Assembly (NCBI RefSeq): GCF_009758015.1
Contig: NZ_WSEL01000002.1
Span: forward strand, 184,894-248,893
Reading direction: 5' to 3'
Source: Ramlibacter pinisoli
GTDB lineage: Bacteria > Pseudomonadota > Gammaproteobacteria > Burkholderiales > Burkholderiaceae_C
Length of the DNA stretch: 64,000 nucleotides
Shown: positions 18,099 through 28,374 of the stretch, piece after piece
How the letters are laid out: each line of letters starts with the position of its first letter
Numbering within the stretch: position 1 is the first letter of the stretch
Notes under the pieces: generated by a model
What the model saw: the letters and a program-made list of their open reading frames with translations, nothing else
Database searches by the model: none
What the model was told of the DNA's origin: nothing
Position numbers and translations under genes: made by a program

Positions 18099-18809
18099 TC
18101 AGTCCTGCTGCTTGGCGAACACGTAGCCGACGCCGCGCACGGTGAGGATGCGCTTGGGGTTCTTGACGTCGGCCTCGATGGCGGCCCGGATGCGGCCCAT
18201 GTGCACGTCGATCGAGCGGTCGAAGGCCTCCAGCTCGCGGCCGCGCACCGCCTCCATGATCTGGTCGCGCGTGAGCACGCGGCCGGCGCGCTCGGCCAGC
18301 GCCACCAGCAGGTCGAACTGGTAGGAGGTCAGCTCGCAGGTGTTGCCGGACACGGTGACGGTGCGGGCGTCGCGGTCGATCTCGAGCGAGCCGAAGCGCA
18401 GCCGCTTGGCCGGGGGCGGCGCGCCCTCGCCGCGGCGGCGCAGGATGGCGCGGATGCGCGCCAGCAGCTCGCGCGGCTCGAACGGCTTGGGCAGGTAGTC
18501 GTCGGCGCCCAGCTCGAGGCCGACGATGCGGTCCATCGGGTCGCCCTTGGCGGTGAGCATCAGCACCGGCACCCGGCCGGCGTCGCCGGGCATGGCGCGG
18601 ATGCGGCGGCAGACCTCGAGGCCGTCGAGGTCCGGCAGCATGAGGTCGAGCACCACCAGGTCGGGGAGCGCGCCGGGCGGCTCCTGCAACAGGCCCAGTC
18701 CGGCGGTGGCATCGGCGGCCTTGGTCACGGTGAACCCGGAGCGCTCGAGGTACTCGCCGACCATCTGCGCAAGGCGCGCATCGTCTTCGATCATCAGGAG
18801 GTGCTGCAT
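18099..18809 (-). CDS. OmpR-family response regulator
   Basis: A 236-residue regulator. The receiver domain (1-120) has the acidic pair ED at 8-9, the phosphorylation site Asp55 in VVLDLMLPD, and the LPKPF lysine. The C-terminal OmpR/PhoB winged helix carries LTSYQFDLLVALAERAGR and RSIDVHMGRIRAAI. It is the first gene of the pair with the kinase downstream. The start was chosen at MQHLLMIEDD. Confidence 0.94.
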   Translation of the reverse strand: MQHLLMIEDDARLAQMVGEYLERSGFTVTKAADATAGLGLLQEPPGALPDLVVLDLMLPDLDGLEVCRRIRAMPGDAGRVPVLMLTAKGDPMDRIVGLELGADDYLPKPFEPRELLARIRAILRRRGEGAPPPAKRLRFGSLEIDRDARTVTVSGNTCELTSYQFDLLVALAERAGRVLTRDQIMEAVRGRELEAFDRSIDVHMGRIRAAIEADVKNPKRILTVRGVGYVFAKQQD

Positions 18810-18884
18810 GGGGGCATGGTAATCACGCCCGCAGCTTCGCGGGCGCGCCGCAAGCCGCCTTGTCGCGGCGGTAAAGTTAGGTAA

Positions 18885-20354
18885 ATGGCCCAAGCGTCCA
18901 CGTTGCCGGAGCTGCTCGCGCTGCAGGCGCGCGGGCGCGGCGATGCGCCCGCCCTGCAGTTCGGCGACCAGACCATCGGCTATGCGGAACTGGCCGCGCG
19001 CGCCGACCGCATGGCCGCGCTCCTGGGCAACACCTGGGGCGTGCGCCCGGGCGAGCGCATCGCCTGGCTCGGCCTGAACCACCCGCAGCAGCTGGTGCTG
19101 CTGTTCGCGCTGGCGCGCCTGGGCGCGGTCCTGCTGCCGCTGAACATCCGGCTGGCCGTGCCGGAGTGGCAGGCCGTGCTGGCCGACTGCGGCGCGGCGC
19201 GGCTGCTGCACGACGCCACCTTCGCCGTCCCGGCGCAGGCGCTGGGGGCCGCCGGCGGACTGCCGGTCCATCCGCTGGAGACCCTGGACGGCGCCGGTGG
19301 CGGGCCGCCGCCGGACCGGGCGGCGCCCGACGTTCCGCTACTGCTGGTCTACACCTCCGGCACCAGCGGCCGCCCCAAGGGCGCGCTGCACACCCAGGCC
19401 AACCTGCTGGCCAACATGGCGATGGCGGCGGCGGTGCAGCAGCTCACGCCGCCCGACCGGGTGCTCACCGTGCTGCCGCTGTTCCACGTCGGCGGTCTGT
19501 GCATCCAGACGCTGCCGGCGCTGGGGGCGGGCGCGACCGTGCTGCTGCAGCCGCGCTTCGCGCCCGACGCCACCTTCGACGCCATCGAGCGCCAGCGGCC
19601 GACGCTCACCCTGCAGGTGCCGGCGACGATGAAGGCGCTGGTCGACGACCCGCGCTGGCCGGCGGCGGACCTGGGCAGCCTGCGCGCCGTCTGGGCCGGC
19701 TCCAGCCTGCTGCCCGAGCCGCTGGTGCAGGCCTTCCATGCGCGCGGGCTGCCGGTGTGCAACGTCTATGGCGCCACCGAGACCGGGCCGTTCTCGATCG
19801 CCCTGCCGCCGGCGCAGGCCGTCGGCCATGTCGGCTCGTGCGGCTGGCCGGCACCGGGCGTCGAGGTGCGGCTGGCGGGGCTGCAGCAGGGCGTGGGCGA
19901 GGTCTGGCTGCGCGCGCCCAACGTGGTGCAGCGCTACTGGCCCGACCAGCCGGCCACCGATGGCGAGGGCTGGTTCCACACCGGCGACCTGGCGCGCCAG
20001 GCCGGCGACGGCAGCTACACCATCGTCGGCCGGGCCCGGGACCTGATCATCTCGGGCGGCGAGAACATCCATCCGGCCGAACTCGAGGCGCCGCTGGCGG
20101 CGCACCCTGACGTGCTCGAGTGCGCAGCCTTCGGCCTGCCCGATGCGGACTGGGGCGAGGTGGTGGCGATGGCGGTGGTGCTGCGGCCGGGCGCCGCCTG
20201 CACCGACGCGCAACTGCGCGAGCACCTGGCGCAGCGGGTCGCGCGCTACAAGCTGCCGCGCCGCTGGCTGCGGCTGGACGCGCTGCCCAAGACGGCGCTG
20301 GGCAAGGTGCAGCGGGCCGTGCTGGCCGCGCGCGCCGGCCCTCAGGCGGGCTGA
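18885..20354 (+). CDS. AMP-dependent acyl-CoA synthetase/ligase
   Basis: A 489-residue ANL-superfamily ligase that activates a carboxylic acid as acyl-AMP and then acyl-CoA. Motifs are LLVYTSGTSGRPKGALHTQ (P-loop-like A3, about residue 157), NVYGATETGPF (A5), GWFHTGDLARQ (A7) with IVGRARDLIISGGENI, and the C-terminal catalytic lysine in LPKTALGKVQR. It is somewhat shorter than classic FadD, as in 3-methylmercaptopropionyl- or cyclohexanecarboxyl-CoA ligases. The substrate is not determined. A TAAAGT hexamer ends 7 bases before the ATG. Confidence 0.9.
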   Translation: MAQASTLPELLALQARGRGDAPALQFGDQTIGYAELAARADRMAALLGNTWGVRPGERIAWLGLNHPQQLVLLFALARLGAVLLPLNIRLAVPEWQAVLADCGAARLLHDATFAVPAQALGAAGGLPVHPLETLDGAGGGPPPDRAAPDVPLLLVYTSGTSGRPKGALHTQANLLANMAMAAAVQQLTPPDRVLTVLPLFHVGGLCIQTLPALGAGATVLLQPRFAPDATFDAIERQRPTLTLQVPATMKALVDDPRWPAADLGSLRAVWAGSSLLPEPLVQAFHARGLPVCNVYGATETGPFSIALPPAQAVGHVGSCGWPAPGVEVRLAGLQQGVGEVWLRAPNVVQRYWPDQPATDGEGWFHTGDLARQAGDGSYTIVGRARDLIISGGENIHPAELEAPLAAHPDVLECAAFGLPDADWGEVVAMAVVLRPGAACTDAQLREHLAQRVARYKLPRRWLRLDALPKTALGKVQRAVLAARAGPQAG

Positions 20355-21697
20355 GGCGCCGCGCGCACCGGCTGCACCCGGCCGGCCAGCCACACCAGCA
20401 GCAGCACCGGCACGCCCAGGCAGGCGGTGGCGGTGAAGAAGTTGCCGTAGCCGAAGGCTTCGACGAACCGGCCGGAAAAGCCGGCCAGCCACTTGGGCAG
20501 CAGCAGCATCATGGAGCTGAAGAGCGCGTACTGGGTCGCCGAGTAGCTGACGTTGGTCAGGCCCGAGAGATAGGCGATGAAGCCGGCGGAGGCGATGCCC
20601 GACGACAGGTTGTCGGCCGAGATCACGAACACCAGTGCCGTGACGTCGTGGCCGCGGGTGCCCAGCCAGGCGAACAGCAGGTTGCTGGCGGCGCTGAGGA
20701 CGGCCCCGAGCATCAGCACGCGCATGACGCCGAGCCGCAAGGACAGGATGCCGCCGATGAAGGTGCCGGCCAGCGTCATGACGACGCCGAAGACCTTGGT
20801 GATGGCCGCCACTTCGTCCTTGGTGTAGCCCATGTCCGAATAGAACGGGTTGGCCATGATGCCCATCACCACGTCGCTGATCCGGTAGATGGCGATCAGG
20901 GCCAGGATCAGCACGGCCTGGGTGCGGTAGCGACGCAGGAAGTCGGCGAACGGCTCGACCACCGTCTCGCGCAGCCATTGGGCGGCATCGCGCGCCGGCG
21001 GCAAGACGGCCTGCACCGGCTCGCGCGACAGCAGCACGGTGACCACGCCGACCAGCATGGAGGCGGCCATGGCCAGGTACGCGGCGCGCCAGGCGTCGTG
21101 CTGGTAGGTCCCGGCACCCGGCAACTCGGCGCGGGCGGCGATCCAGAACACGCCGGCGCCGGCCCAGATCATGGCGAGCCGGTAGCCGGTCTGGTAGGTG
21201 GCGGCCAGCGCGCCCTGGCGATTCACGTCCGCCGATTCGATCCGGAACGCGTCCAGGGCGATGTCCTGCGTGGCCGAGGCGAAGGCCACGAGCAGCGCGC
21301 ACCAGGCCACCGCCGACCGGTCGACCTTCGGATCGAACCAGGCCATGCCGACCAGTCCGGCGATGACGGCGGCCTGGGCCAGCAGCAGCCAGCTGCGCCT
21401 GCGTCCGAGGGCGCGCGTGAGCAGCGGCAACGGCAGCCGATCGACCAGCGGTGCCCACGCCCACTTGAACGCGTACGCCAGGCCGACCCAGGACAGGTAG
21501 CCGATGGTCGCGAGGTCGATGCCGGCTTCGCGCAGCCGGAAGCTCAGGGTGCCCAGCACCAGCAGCAGCGGCAGGCCGGCCGAAAAGCCCAGCGACAGCA
21601 TGCGCAGGGTGGCGGGTTCACGGTAGACCTTCAGGCTTTCCAGCCATCCGGCAGCGGGGCGCTCGTTCCGAGCCTGTGTGGGGGTGTTGTCTGACAT
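20342..21697 (-). CDS. ampG: AmpG-family muropeptide transporter
   Basis: A 451-residue MFS protein of the AmpG family, which imports anhydromuropeptides from the periplasm in cell-wall recycling. Visible signatures are SLGFSAGLPLLLVLGTLSF near the N-terminus, GLAYAFKWAWAPLVDR (AmpG loop), and ASATQDIALDAFRIE. About 12-14 membrane helices are expected. Its end overlaps the convergent ligase gene by 13 bp. The M48 protease gene is divergent. Confidence 0.9.
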   Translation of the reverse strand: MSDNTPTQARNERPAAGWLESLKVYREPATLRMLSLGFSAGLPLLLVLGTLSFRLREAGIDLATIGYLSWVGLAYAFKWAWAPLVDRLPLPLLTRALGRRRSWLLLAQAAVIAGLVGMAWFDPKVDRSAVAWCALLVAFASATQDIALDAFRIESADVNRQGALAATYQTGYRLAMIWAGAGVFWIAARAELPGAGTYQHDAWRAAYLAMAASMLVGVVTVLLSREPVQAVLPPARDAAQWLRETVVEPFADFLRRYRTQAVLILALIAIYRISDVVMGIMANPFYSDMGYTKDEVAAITKVFGVVMTLAGTFIGGILSLRLGVMRVLMLGAVLSAASNLLFAWLGTRGHDVTALVFVISADNLSSGIASAGFIAYLSGLTNVSYSATQYALFSSMMLLLPKWLAGFSGRFVEAFGYGNFFTATACLGVPVLLLVWLAGRVQPVRAAPQPA

Positions 21698-21728
21698 TGG
21701 CTCGTCTGATTTTTTTTATTATTGCTGC

Positions 21729-22565
21729 ATGTGCCAGTCGTGCTTCGCCCGTGCCAGTGCCTGGATGCCGCGCCGCGGATTCCTGGCACTCGCCGGTGCC
21801 GCCGCCGCCACACCGGTGTTGGCCCAGGTCGACGTCGGCGCGCCGTCGCGGGCCCGGGGCCTGGTGCCGGCGGACGAAATCGAGGCCGCATCGGCGCAGC
21901 AGTACTCGCAGATGATGGCCGAAGCGCGCCAGCAGAAGGCGCTGGCACCGGAGAACTACCCGCAGCTGCAGCGGCTGCGGTCCATCGCCGCCCGCCTGAT
22001 CCCGCAAAGCCCGCGCTGGAACGAGCGCGCCAAGTCCTGGCGCTGGGAAGTGAACCTGATCGGCAGCAAGCAGATCAACGCGTTCTGCATGCCGGGCGGC
22101 AAGATCGCCTTCTACACCGGCCTGCTCGATCAACTGCAGCTGAGCGACGACGAGGCCGCCATGGTCATGGGCCACGAGATGGCGCACGCGCTGCGCGAAC
22201 ACGCGCGTGCCCGCATCGGCAAGGAGCAGGGCACCGGCGCGCTGCTGCAACTGGGCGCGCAGCTGTTCGGGCTCGGCCAGCTGGGCGACGTGGCGGCCAA
22301 CATCGGCACCCAGCTGATCTCTCTGCGCTTCTCGCGCGAGGACGAGACCGAGGCCGACCTGGTGGGCCTGGAGCTCGGCGCCCGCGCCGGCTACCAGCCC
22401 GAAGCCTCGGTGTCGCTGTGGGAGAAGATGGGCAAGGCCTCGGGCGGCAGCCAGGGGCCGGCCTTCCTGTCGACGCACCCGACCGGCCCGGACCGGCTGG
22501 CCCGCCTGCGCGAGAACGTGCCCAAGGTGCGCGGCCTGTACCAGCAGGCCATCGCCGGTCGCTAG
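21729..22565 (+). CDS. M48-family metalloprotease with Tat-like signal
   Basis: About 278 residues. The N-terminus holds a twin-arginine-type signal (PRRGFLALAG, then an alanine-rich core ending in VLA), so it is exported. The zinc protease motif HEMAHALREH follows LSDDEAAMVMG, and the third ligand region is EDETEADLVGLELGARAGY. The remainder is typical of periplasmic BepA/LoiP-like M48 proteases, which act on outer membrane protein assembly; that role is inference. The start at 21729 is supported by a TATTAT hexamer ending 6 bases upstream; 21765 is the alternative. Confidence 0.88.
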   Translation: MCQSCFARASAWMPRRGFLALAGAAAATPVLAQVDVGAPSRARGLVPADEIEAASAQQYSQMMAEARQQKALAPENYPQLQRLRSIAARLIPQSPRWNERAKSWRWEVNLIGSKQINAFCMPGGKIAFYTGLLDQLQLSDDEAAMVMGHEMAHALREHARARIGKEQGTGALLQLGAQLFGLGQLGDVAANIGTQLISLRFSREDETEADLVGLELGARAGYQPEASVSLWEKMGKASGGSQGPAFLSTHPTGPDRLARLRENVPKVRGLYQQAIAGR

Positions 22566-23467
22566 GCGCGCTGCACGCCGGCCAGCGCCGGCCGCCGCGC
22601 CGGCCACAGCACCGACGCGATCGCCACCACCATCAGCGCCACGGCGGCCCAGTCCTGCCAGTGGATCGCCTCCTTCAGCCACAGCGCGCCGGTGAACACG
22701 CCCAGCACCGGGATGAACATCACGCTCAGGCTGGAGGCGATCGGCGGCAGCACCCGCGCCAGGTAGAACCAGGCCGCGTGGGCGAAGCCGAAGATCAGCA
22801 CCGCGTTGTACAGGATCGAGCCCCACACCGGCGCGCTCGGGACCTGCCAGTCGGCGCGCTCGAACAGCGTGCTGAGCACGGTCATCACGCACGCCGTCAG
22901 CAGCGTCATCCAGAACGAGATCGTCAGCGTGGGCCGGTCGATGGTGGTGCGGCGCAGCAACTGCGTGCCCAGCGCCCAGACCGCGGCCGCCACCAGCGCC
23001 AGCACCACGCCGACCGGCCGGCCGGCCAGGTGGGTGAGCTCGTGCCACAGCAGCAGGGCGACGCCGAGCGCGGCGGCGCTGACGCCCAGCCAGCCGCGGC
23101 GGCTCAGGGCGGTGGAGAACAGCAGGGCGCCGATCACGGCCGAAAAGATCGGCATGGTGTAGCCCAGGATGGCGGCGCGGCCGCTGGACAGGGTGCGCAC
23201 CGCCAGGATGATGCAGGCGTGCCAGACGAACATGTTGGTGGCGGCCAGCCAGAGCAGCTGCGGCCAGTCGCGCCGCGCGATCGAGAACGGTACCTTCAGC
23301 AGCAGCAGCACCGCGGCCAGCACCGGCACGCCGATCCAGATCGAGAGCGCGCGGAAGGCCAGCGGCGGGTACGCGGTGACGCCGATCTTCATCACCGGCC
23401 AGTTCACGCCCCACACCAGGGTCAGGAGCACGAGGAGGACGAGTTGCTGCCGGGTCAGTCGCTGCAT
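22562..23467 (-). CDS. EamA/DMT-family transporter
   Basis: A 301-residue protein with about ten membrane segments and two EamA repeats ([22 protein letters not shown] near the N-terminus is the common opening). Its stop overlaps the convergent M48 gene by 4 bp. It diverges from pyrF, and a CACAAT hexamer on its strand ends 8 bases before its ATG. Substrate unknown. Confidence 0.88.
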   Translation of the reverse strand: MQRLTRQQLVLLVLLTLVWGVNWPVMKIGVTAYPPLAFRALSIWIGVPVLAAVLLLLKVPFSIARRDWPQLLWLAATNMFVWHACIILAVRTLSSGRAAILGYTMPIFSAVIGALLFSTALSRRGWLGVSAAALGVALLLWHELTHLAGRPVGVVLALVAAAVWALGTQLLRRTTIDRPTLTISFWMTLLTACVMTVLSTLFERADWQVPSAPVWGSILYNAVLIFGFAHAAWFYLARVLPPIASSLSVMFIPVLGVFTGALWLKEAIHWQDWAAVALMVVAIASVLWPARRPALAGVQRA

Positions 23468-23502
23468 GGGGCGCGATTGTGGGTCATCCGTACAATCGAA
23501 GC

Positions 23503-24330
23503 ATGACGTTCCTCGAGATGCTGCAGGACGCGCAGCAGCGCAACGCCTCGATGCTTTGCGTGGGCCTCGACCCCGAGCCCAAGCGCCTGCCGGGCGCGAT
23601 GCAGGGCGACCCGTCGCGCATCCACGAGTTCTGCGCCCGCATCGTCGAGGCCACCGCCGACCTCGCGATCGCCTTCAAGCCGCAGATCGCCTACTTCGCC
23701 GCCCACCGCGCCGAGGCCCAGCTGGAGCAGCTGGTGGCCCACATCCGCCGGGTGGCGCCGCACGTGCCGGTGATCCTCGATGCCAAGCGCGGCGACATCG
23801 GCTCCACCGCCGAGCAGTACGCGATCGAGGCCTTCGAGCGCTACGACGCCGACGCCGTGACGCTGTCCCCCTTCATGGGCTTCGACTCGGTGCAACCCTA
23901 CCTGCGGCACCCGGGCAAGGGCGCCTTCCTGCTGTGCCGCACCTCCAACCCGGGCGGCGACGACCTGCAGAACCAGCGCCTGGGCTCGGTCGACGGCAAC
24001 CCGCTGCTGTACGAGCACGTGGCGCGTTTGGCGCAGGGCCCCTGGAACCTGAACGGCCAGCTCGGCCTGGTGGTCGGCGCGACCTACCCGAACGAGATCG
24101 AGCGCGTGCGTGCGCTGGCGCCCACGCTGCCGTTGCTGATCCCCGGCGTCGGGGCGCAGGGCGGCGACGCCGTCGCCACCGTGCGGGCCGGCTGGCGGCC
24201 CGACGGTCCGATCGTCGTCAACTCCTCGCGGGCCATCCTCTACGCCTCCTCCGGCGCCGACTTCGCCGATGCGGCGCGGGCCGAGGCGCTGCGCACCCGC
24301 GCCGTGCTGGCGGCGGCGCGGCCGGCCTAA
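23503..24330 (+). CDS. pyrF: Orotidine 5'-phosphate decarboxylase
   Basis: A 275-residue PyrF of the longer (type 2) group, making UMP from OMP in pyrimidine synthesis. The key motif is [18 protein letters not shown] around residue 90-110, carrying the catalytic Lys/Asp array. It also has [13 protein letters not shown] at the start, FKPQIAYF, and [11 protein letters not shown] near the phosphate site. TACAAT at 23491-23496 ends 6 bases before the ATG and no ribosome binding site is visible, suggesting a leaderless message. Confidence 0.97.
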   Translation: MTFLEMLQDAQQRNASMLCVGLDPEPKRLPGAMQGDPSRIHEFCARIVEATADLAIAFKPQIAYFAAHRAEAQLEQLVAHIRRVAPHVPVILDAKRGDIGSTAEQYAIEAFERYDADAVTLSPFMGFDSVQPYLRHPGKGAFLLCRTSNPGGDDLQNQRLGSVDGNPLLYEHVARLAQGPWNLNGQLGLVVGATYPNEIERVRALAPTLPLLIPGVGAQGGDAVATVRAGWRPDGPIVVNSSRAILYASSGADFADAARAEALRTRAVLAAARPA

Positions 24331-24542
24331 CCGCCCAGCTCGGCCACCCGGTCGGCGTTGGTGGTGCTGTGGCTGCCCTTGAGGTGCATCTCGACGTCGG
24401 CGGCGATGGCGCCGACTGCGCGCACCGCTTCGTGCAGCTGCCGCTCGGTGGTGTCGAGCTTGCGGGCCCAGGCGGCGCAGTCCTGCGGATCGTTCACGTC
24501 GATGCGGTCGGGCTCCACGCCCGGCTGGGTGGATGGGGACAT
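24327..24542 (-). CDS. DUF3606 family small protein
   Basis: A 71-residue protein with the DUF3606 pattern: [32 protein letters not shown], read here in two parts (13-28 and 29-44). Members are short helical proteins of unknown role. It overlaps the end of pyrF by 4 bp in the opposite direction. No function can be assigned. Confidence 0.75.
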   Translation of the reverse strand: MSPSTQPGVEPDRIDVNDPQDCAAWARKLDTTERQLHEAVRAVGAIAADVEMHLKGSHSTTNADRVAELGG

Positions 24543-24645
24543 GGCCGAACCTCCTGCTGCTGCGATGCCTCAGGCTAGTTCGGCCACCCCGTCCGCGCTG
24601 TAGGCCGGTGCCGCACACGGCCGCACCGGCCCGGGGCGCGCCCGG

Positions 24646-27600
24646 CTAGAGCAGCCGCTGCAGGTAGCGGCCGGTGTGGCTGGCCGGATCGGCCGCCACC
24701 TGCTCGGGCGTGCCGGCCACCACCACCGTGCCACCGCCGGCGCCGCCCTCGGGGCCCATGTCGATCACCCAGTCGGCCGTCTTGATGACGTCCAGGTTGT
24801 GCTCGATGATGACGATGGTGTTGCCGGCATCGCGCAGCTGGTGCAGCACCTTCAGCAGCAGGTCGGTGTCGGCGAAGTGCAGCCCGGTGGTGGGCTCGTC
24901 CAGGATGTAGAGCGTGCGGCCGGTGTCGCGCTTGGACAGCTCCAGCGCCAGCTTGACGCGCTGCGCCTCGCCGCCCGACAGCGTGGTGGCCGCCTGCCCC
25001 AGCTTGACGTACGACAGGCCCACGTCCAGCAGCGTCTGCAGCTTGCGGGCGATGGCCGGCACGGGCTTCAGGAACTCGTAGGCGTCCTCCACCGTCAGGT
25101 CCAGGATCTGGGCGATGTTGCGGCCCTTCCACTGCACCTCCAGCGTCTCGCGGTTGTAGCGCTGGCCGCGGCAGACATCGCAGGGCACGTAGACGTCAGG
25201 CAGGAAGTGCATCTCGACCTTCACCACGCCGTCGCCCTGGCAGGCCTCGCAGCGGCCGCCGGCGACGTTGAAGGAGAACCGGCCCGGGCCGTAGCCGCGT
25301 TCCTTGGCGGTGGCGGTCTCGGCCATCAGCTCGCGGATCGGCGTGAACAGGCCGCTGTAGGTGGCCGGGTTGCTGCGCGGGGTGCGGCCGATCGGCGACT
25401 GGTCGACGTTGATCACCTTGTCGAAATGGTCGATGCCCTCGATGGCGACGTGCGGCGCCGGCTCCTCGTGGGCGCGGTACAGCTCGCGCGCCACCGCCGC
25501 GTACAGCGTGTCGTTCACCAGGGTCGACTTGCCCGAGCCCGAGACGCCGGTCACGCAGGTCAGCAGCCCGACCGGGATGTCGACCGTCACGTCCTTCAGG
25601 TTGTTGCCGTGCGCGCCCTCGATGCGCAGCTTCTGCACCGCGCCGGCCTTGCCGCCGGCCAGCGGCAGCCAGGGGTGGCGCGTGGCCGGCACCGGGATGA
25701 CCCGGCGGCGCGACAGGTACTGGCCGGTGAGCGAATCGGCGCTGGCCTCGACGTCGGCCGGCGTGCCCTGCGCCATCACCCGGCCGCCGTGCAGGCCGGC
25801 GCCCGGTCCCATGTCGACCACGTGGTCGGCGGCGCGGATCATGTCCTCGTCGTGCTCGACCACCAGCACGCTGTTGCCGATGTCGCGCAGGTGCTGCAGG
25901 GTGCCGATCAGGCGGTCGTTGTCGCGCTGGTGCAGGCCGATGCTGGGCTCGTCCAGCACGTACATCACGCCGGTGAGGCCGGAGCCGATCTGGCTGGCCA
26001 GCCGGATGCGCTGCGCCTCGCCGCCCGACAGGGTCTCGGCGCTGCGGTCCAGGCTCAGGTAGTTGAGGCCGACGTCGTTGAGGAAGCGCAGCCGGTTGGC
26101 GATCTCGCGCACCACCTTGTCGGCGATCTCGGCCTTCGAGCCGGCCAGCTGCAGCGACGAGAAGTAGTCGAGGCAGTCGCGCAACGTGAGGTGGCTGATG
26201 GTGTGGATGGTGCGCGCCTGCGCCTGGTCGCCCACCCGCACGTGGCGCGCCTCCGGTCGCAGCCGGGTGCCGCCGCACTCGGGGCAGGGCTGCAGGCTGC
26301 GGTAGCGCGCCAGTTCCTCGCGCACCGCCGGCGCGTCGGTCTCGCGGTAGCGCCGCGCCATGCCGGGGATGATGCCCTCGAAGGGGTGCTTCTTCGTGAC
26401 CTTCCTGCCGGCCGTGCTGCCCGACTCCATCACGTAGTGGAAGCGGATCTCCTCTTCGCCCGAGCCGTGCAGCAGCACCTGCTGCACCGGCGCGGGCAGC
26501 GACTCGAACGGGGCGTCGACGCTGAAGCCGTAGTGCTTGGCCAGGCTCTCGACCAGGCCGAAGTAGTAGGGGTTGCGCCGGTCCCAGCCCTTGACCGCGC
26601 CCGAGGCCAGCGACAGCGAGGGAAAGGCCACCACCCGCTGCGGGTCGAAGTGCTCCATCGCGCCCAGGCCGTCGCAGGCCGGGCAGGCGCCCACCGGCGA
26701 GTTGAACGAGAACAGGCGTGGTTCCAGCTCGCTGATCGAGTAGTGGCAGATCGGGCAGGCGAACTTGGCGTTGAACAGGTGCTCGGTGCCGCCGTCCATC
26801 TCCAGCGCCACCGCCCGGCCCTCGGCCAGCCGCAGTGCCGCCTCGAAGCTCTCGGCCAGGCGCTGCTGCACCTCGGGCCGCACCTTCAGGCGGTCGATGA
26901 CGACATCGATGTCGTGCTTCTCGGTCTTCTTCAGCTTGGGCAGCTGGTCGAACTCGTACGGCGTGCCGTTGACGCGGAAGCGCACGTAGCCCTGCGCCTG
27001 CATGTGCGCGAACACGTCCTCGAACTCGCCCTTGCGCTCGCGCGCGATCGGCGCCAGCACCATCAGTCGGGTGTCGGGCGGCAGCGCCAGCACGGTGTCC
27101 ACCATCTGGGACACGGTCTGCGAGGTCAGCGGGATGTCGTGGGTGGGGCAGTAGGGCGTGCCGGCGCGGGCGAACAGCAGCCGCAGGTAGTCATGGATCT
27201 CGGTCACTGTGCCGACGGTCGAGCGCGGGTTGTGGCTGGTGGCCTTCTGCTCGATCGAGATCGCGGGCGACAGGCCCTCGATCAGGTCGACGTCGGGCTT
27301 GTCCATGAGCTGCAGGAACTGCCGCGCATAGGCCGACAGGCTCTCGACGTAGCGCCGCTGGCCCTCGGCATACAGCGTGTCGAAGGCGAGCGACGACTTG
27401 CCCGAGCCCGACAGGCCGGTGATCACCACCAGCCGGTTGCGCGGCAGGTCGAGATCGATGTTCTTGAGGTTGTGGGTGCGCGCGCCGCGGATGCTGATCC
27501 GCTGCCTCAAGGCCTCTTGCAAGGACTTGCCGTGGGTGCTGTCGTTCAAGATGGGCCGGGCCGAGGGAAACCCGACATGATAGGGCGCCGACGCCGGCGG

Positions 27601-27702
27601 GCGCGAGAGGCGGCAGCCCGATTCGCCGGCGAGCCCGCCCGTGCTGTAAGCGGGCGAGTCAGTTGTATCGCGGGGAGTAAAGCGCCCACGCCCGGCGTTC
27701 AT
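24646..27702 (-). CDS. uvrA: Excinuclease ABC subunit A
   Basis: UvrA, the damage-recognition ATPase of nucleotide excision repair. Two ABC ATPase halves are seen: Walker [11 protein letters not shown] near residue 95 and [10 protein letters not shown] near 715, with signature motifs LSGGEAQRI and LSGGEAQRV. Zinc modules contain CPICH, CPACDG, CPECGG and CEACQGDG. The first possible ATG gives 1018 residues, with about 65 residues before the conserved [18 protein letters not shown] at 27549 would give a more usual N-terminus, so the start is uncertain. No clear LexA box is visible upstream. Confidence 0.96.
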   Translation of the reverse strand: MNAGRGRFTPRDTTDSPAYSTGGLAGESGCRLSRPPASAPYHVGFPSARPILNDSTHGKSLQEALRQRISIRGARTHNLKNIDLDLPRNRLVVITGLSGSGKSSLAFDTLYAEGQRRYVESLSAYARQFLQLMDKPDVDLIEGLSPAISIEQKATSHNPRSTVGTVTEIHDYLRLLFARAGTPYCPTHDIPLTSQTVSQMVDTVLALPPDTRLMVLAPIARERKGEFEDVFAHMQAQGYVRFRVNGTPYEFDQLPKLKKTEKHDIDVVIDRLKVRPEVQQRLAESFEAALRLAEGRAVALEMDGGTEHLFNAKFACPICHYSISELEPRLFSFNSPVGACPACDGLGAMEHFDPQRVVAFPSLSLASGAVKGWDRRNPYYFGLVESLAKHYGFSVDAPFESLPAPVQQVLLHGSGEEEIRFHYVMESGSTAGRKVTKKHPFEGIIPGMARRYRETDAPAVREELARYRSLQPCPECGGTRLRPEARHVRVGDQAQARTIHTISHLTLRDCLDYFSSLQLAGSKAEIADKVVREIANRLRFLNDVGLNYLSLDRSAETLSGGEAQRIRLASQIGSGLTGVMYVLDEPSIGLHQRDNDRLIGTLQHLRDIGNSVLVVEHDEDMIRAADHVVDMGPGAGLHGGRVMAQGTPADVEASADSLTGQYLSRRRVIPVPATRHPWLPLAGGKAGAVQKLRIEGAHGNNLKDVTVDIPVGLLTCVTGVSGSGKSTLVNDTLYAAVARELYRAHEEPAPHVAIEGIDHFDKVINVDQSPIGRTPRSNPATYSGLFTPIRELMAETATAKERGYGPGRFSFNVAGGRCEACQGDGVVKVEMHFLPDVYVPCDVCRGQRYNRETLEVQWKGRNIAQILDLTVEDAYEFLKPVPAIARKLQTLLDVGLSYVKLGQAATTLSGGEAQRVKLALELSKRDTGRTLYILDEPTTGLHFADTDLLLKVLHQLRDAGNTIVIIEHNLDVIKTADWVIDMGPEGGAGGGTVVVAGTPEQVAADPASHTGRYLQRLL

Positions 27703-27731
27703 GGGGTGTCAACACCCCTGGAGACGACGCC

Positions 27732-28262
27732 ATGCCCTACCTTGCCCACCCCCTGCTGGCTGCCTGCCGGCGCCCCTGCGCGGCCATTGGACGGCTGCTG
27801 CCCGCCGTCGCGGCGGCGCTGCTGGCCGGCGCGGCCCTGGCGCCGGCCGCCGCCCTGGCCGATGACCTGCTGGTGCGGTTCGACGGCGGCATCGGCTCGC
27901 AGCCGCTGCGTTCCGGCCCGGCCGTCAACACGGTCCAGAACGTCAATCCCGGCGGCATCCCCTGGGTCATCGCCGAGCTGCGCGCCGACGTGCGCACCGA
28001 CGGCAGGATCCGGGTCAACGGCCGCGGTCTGCTGCTGGCCGGCGGCAACGGCGTCGGCACCAACGGCAACCAGAGCGTGCGGGCCCGGCTGTTCTGCGAC
28101 GGTGCGGCGTCCGACAGCAACCTGGTCGCGCTGGAGCCGAACGGCGACTTCCGCATCGACGACCGTCTGGTGCCGACGCCGCCGACTCCCTGCAACAGCC
28201 CCATCCTGCTGATCGTCAGCGGCGGCGGCAACTGGTTCGCGGCCGGCATCCCGGACCGCTGA
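27732..28262 (+). CDS. Secreted hypothetical protein
   Basis: A 176-residue protein with an N-terminal signal peptide: a basic start, then a leucine/alanine-rich core ending around AALAD (residue 43). The mature part is mostly beta-strand in character, with two cysteines that could form a disulfide. I do not recognise a family. It lies alone between the divergent uvrA and a downstream MFS gene. Confidence 0.65.
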   Translation: MPYLAHPLLAACRRPCAAIGRLLPAVAAALLAGAALAPAAALADDLLVRFDGGIGSQPLRSGPAVNTVQNVNPGGIPWVIAELRADVRTDGRIRVNGRGLLLAGGNGVGTNGNQSVRARLFCDGAASDSNLVALEPNGDFRIDDRLVPTPPTPCNSPILLIVSGGGNWFAAGIPDR

Positions 28263-28374
28263 CCTTGACTGGCCCCTGCGCGGGGCCTTCGCGCGCGCTG
28301 TCGGCGGGGCGGCGCGCACATCCACGACAATCGGCGTCTTTTGCCGGGCGGCCGCCCGGCCCCCGCCCGACGCC

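Noticed and set aside
24676..28212. A very long open frame on the plus strand opposite uvrA
   Set aside because: It is the antisense shadow of a high-GC gene: no domain, low-complexity composition, and uvrA is certain on the other strand.
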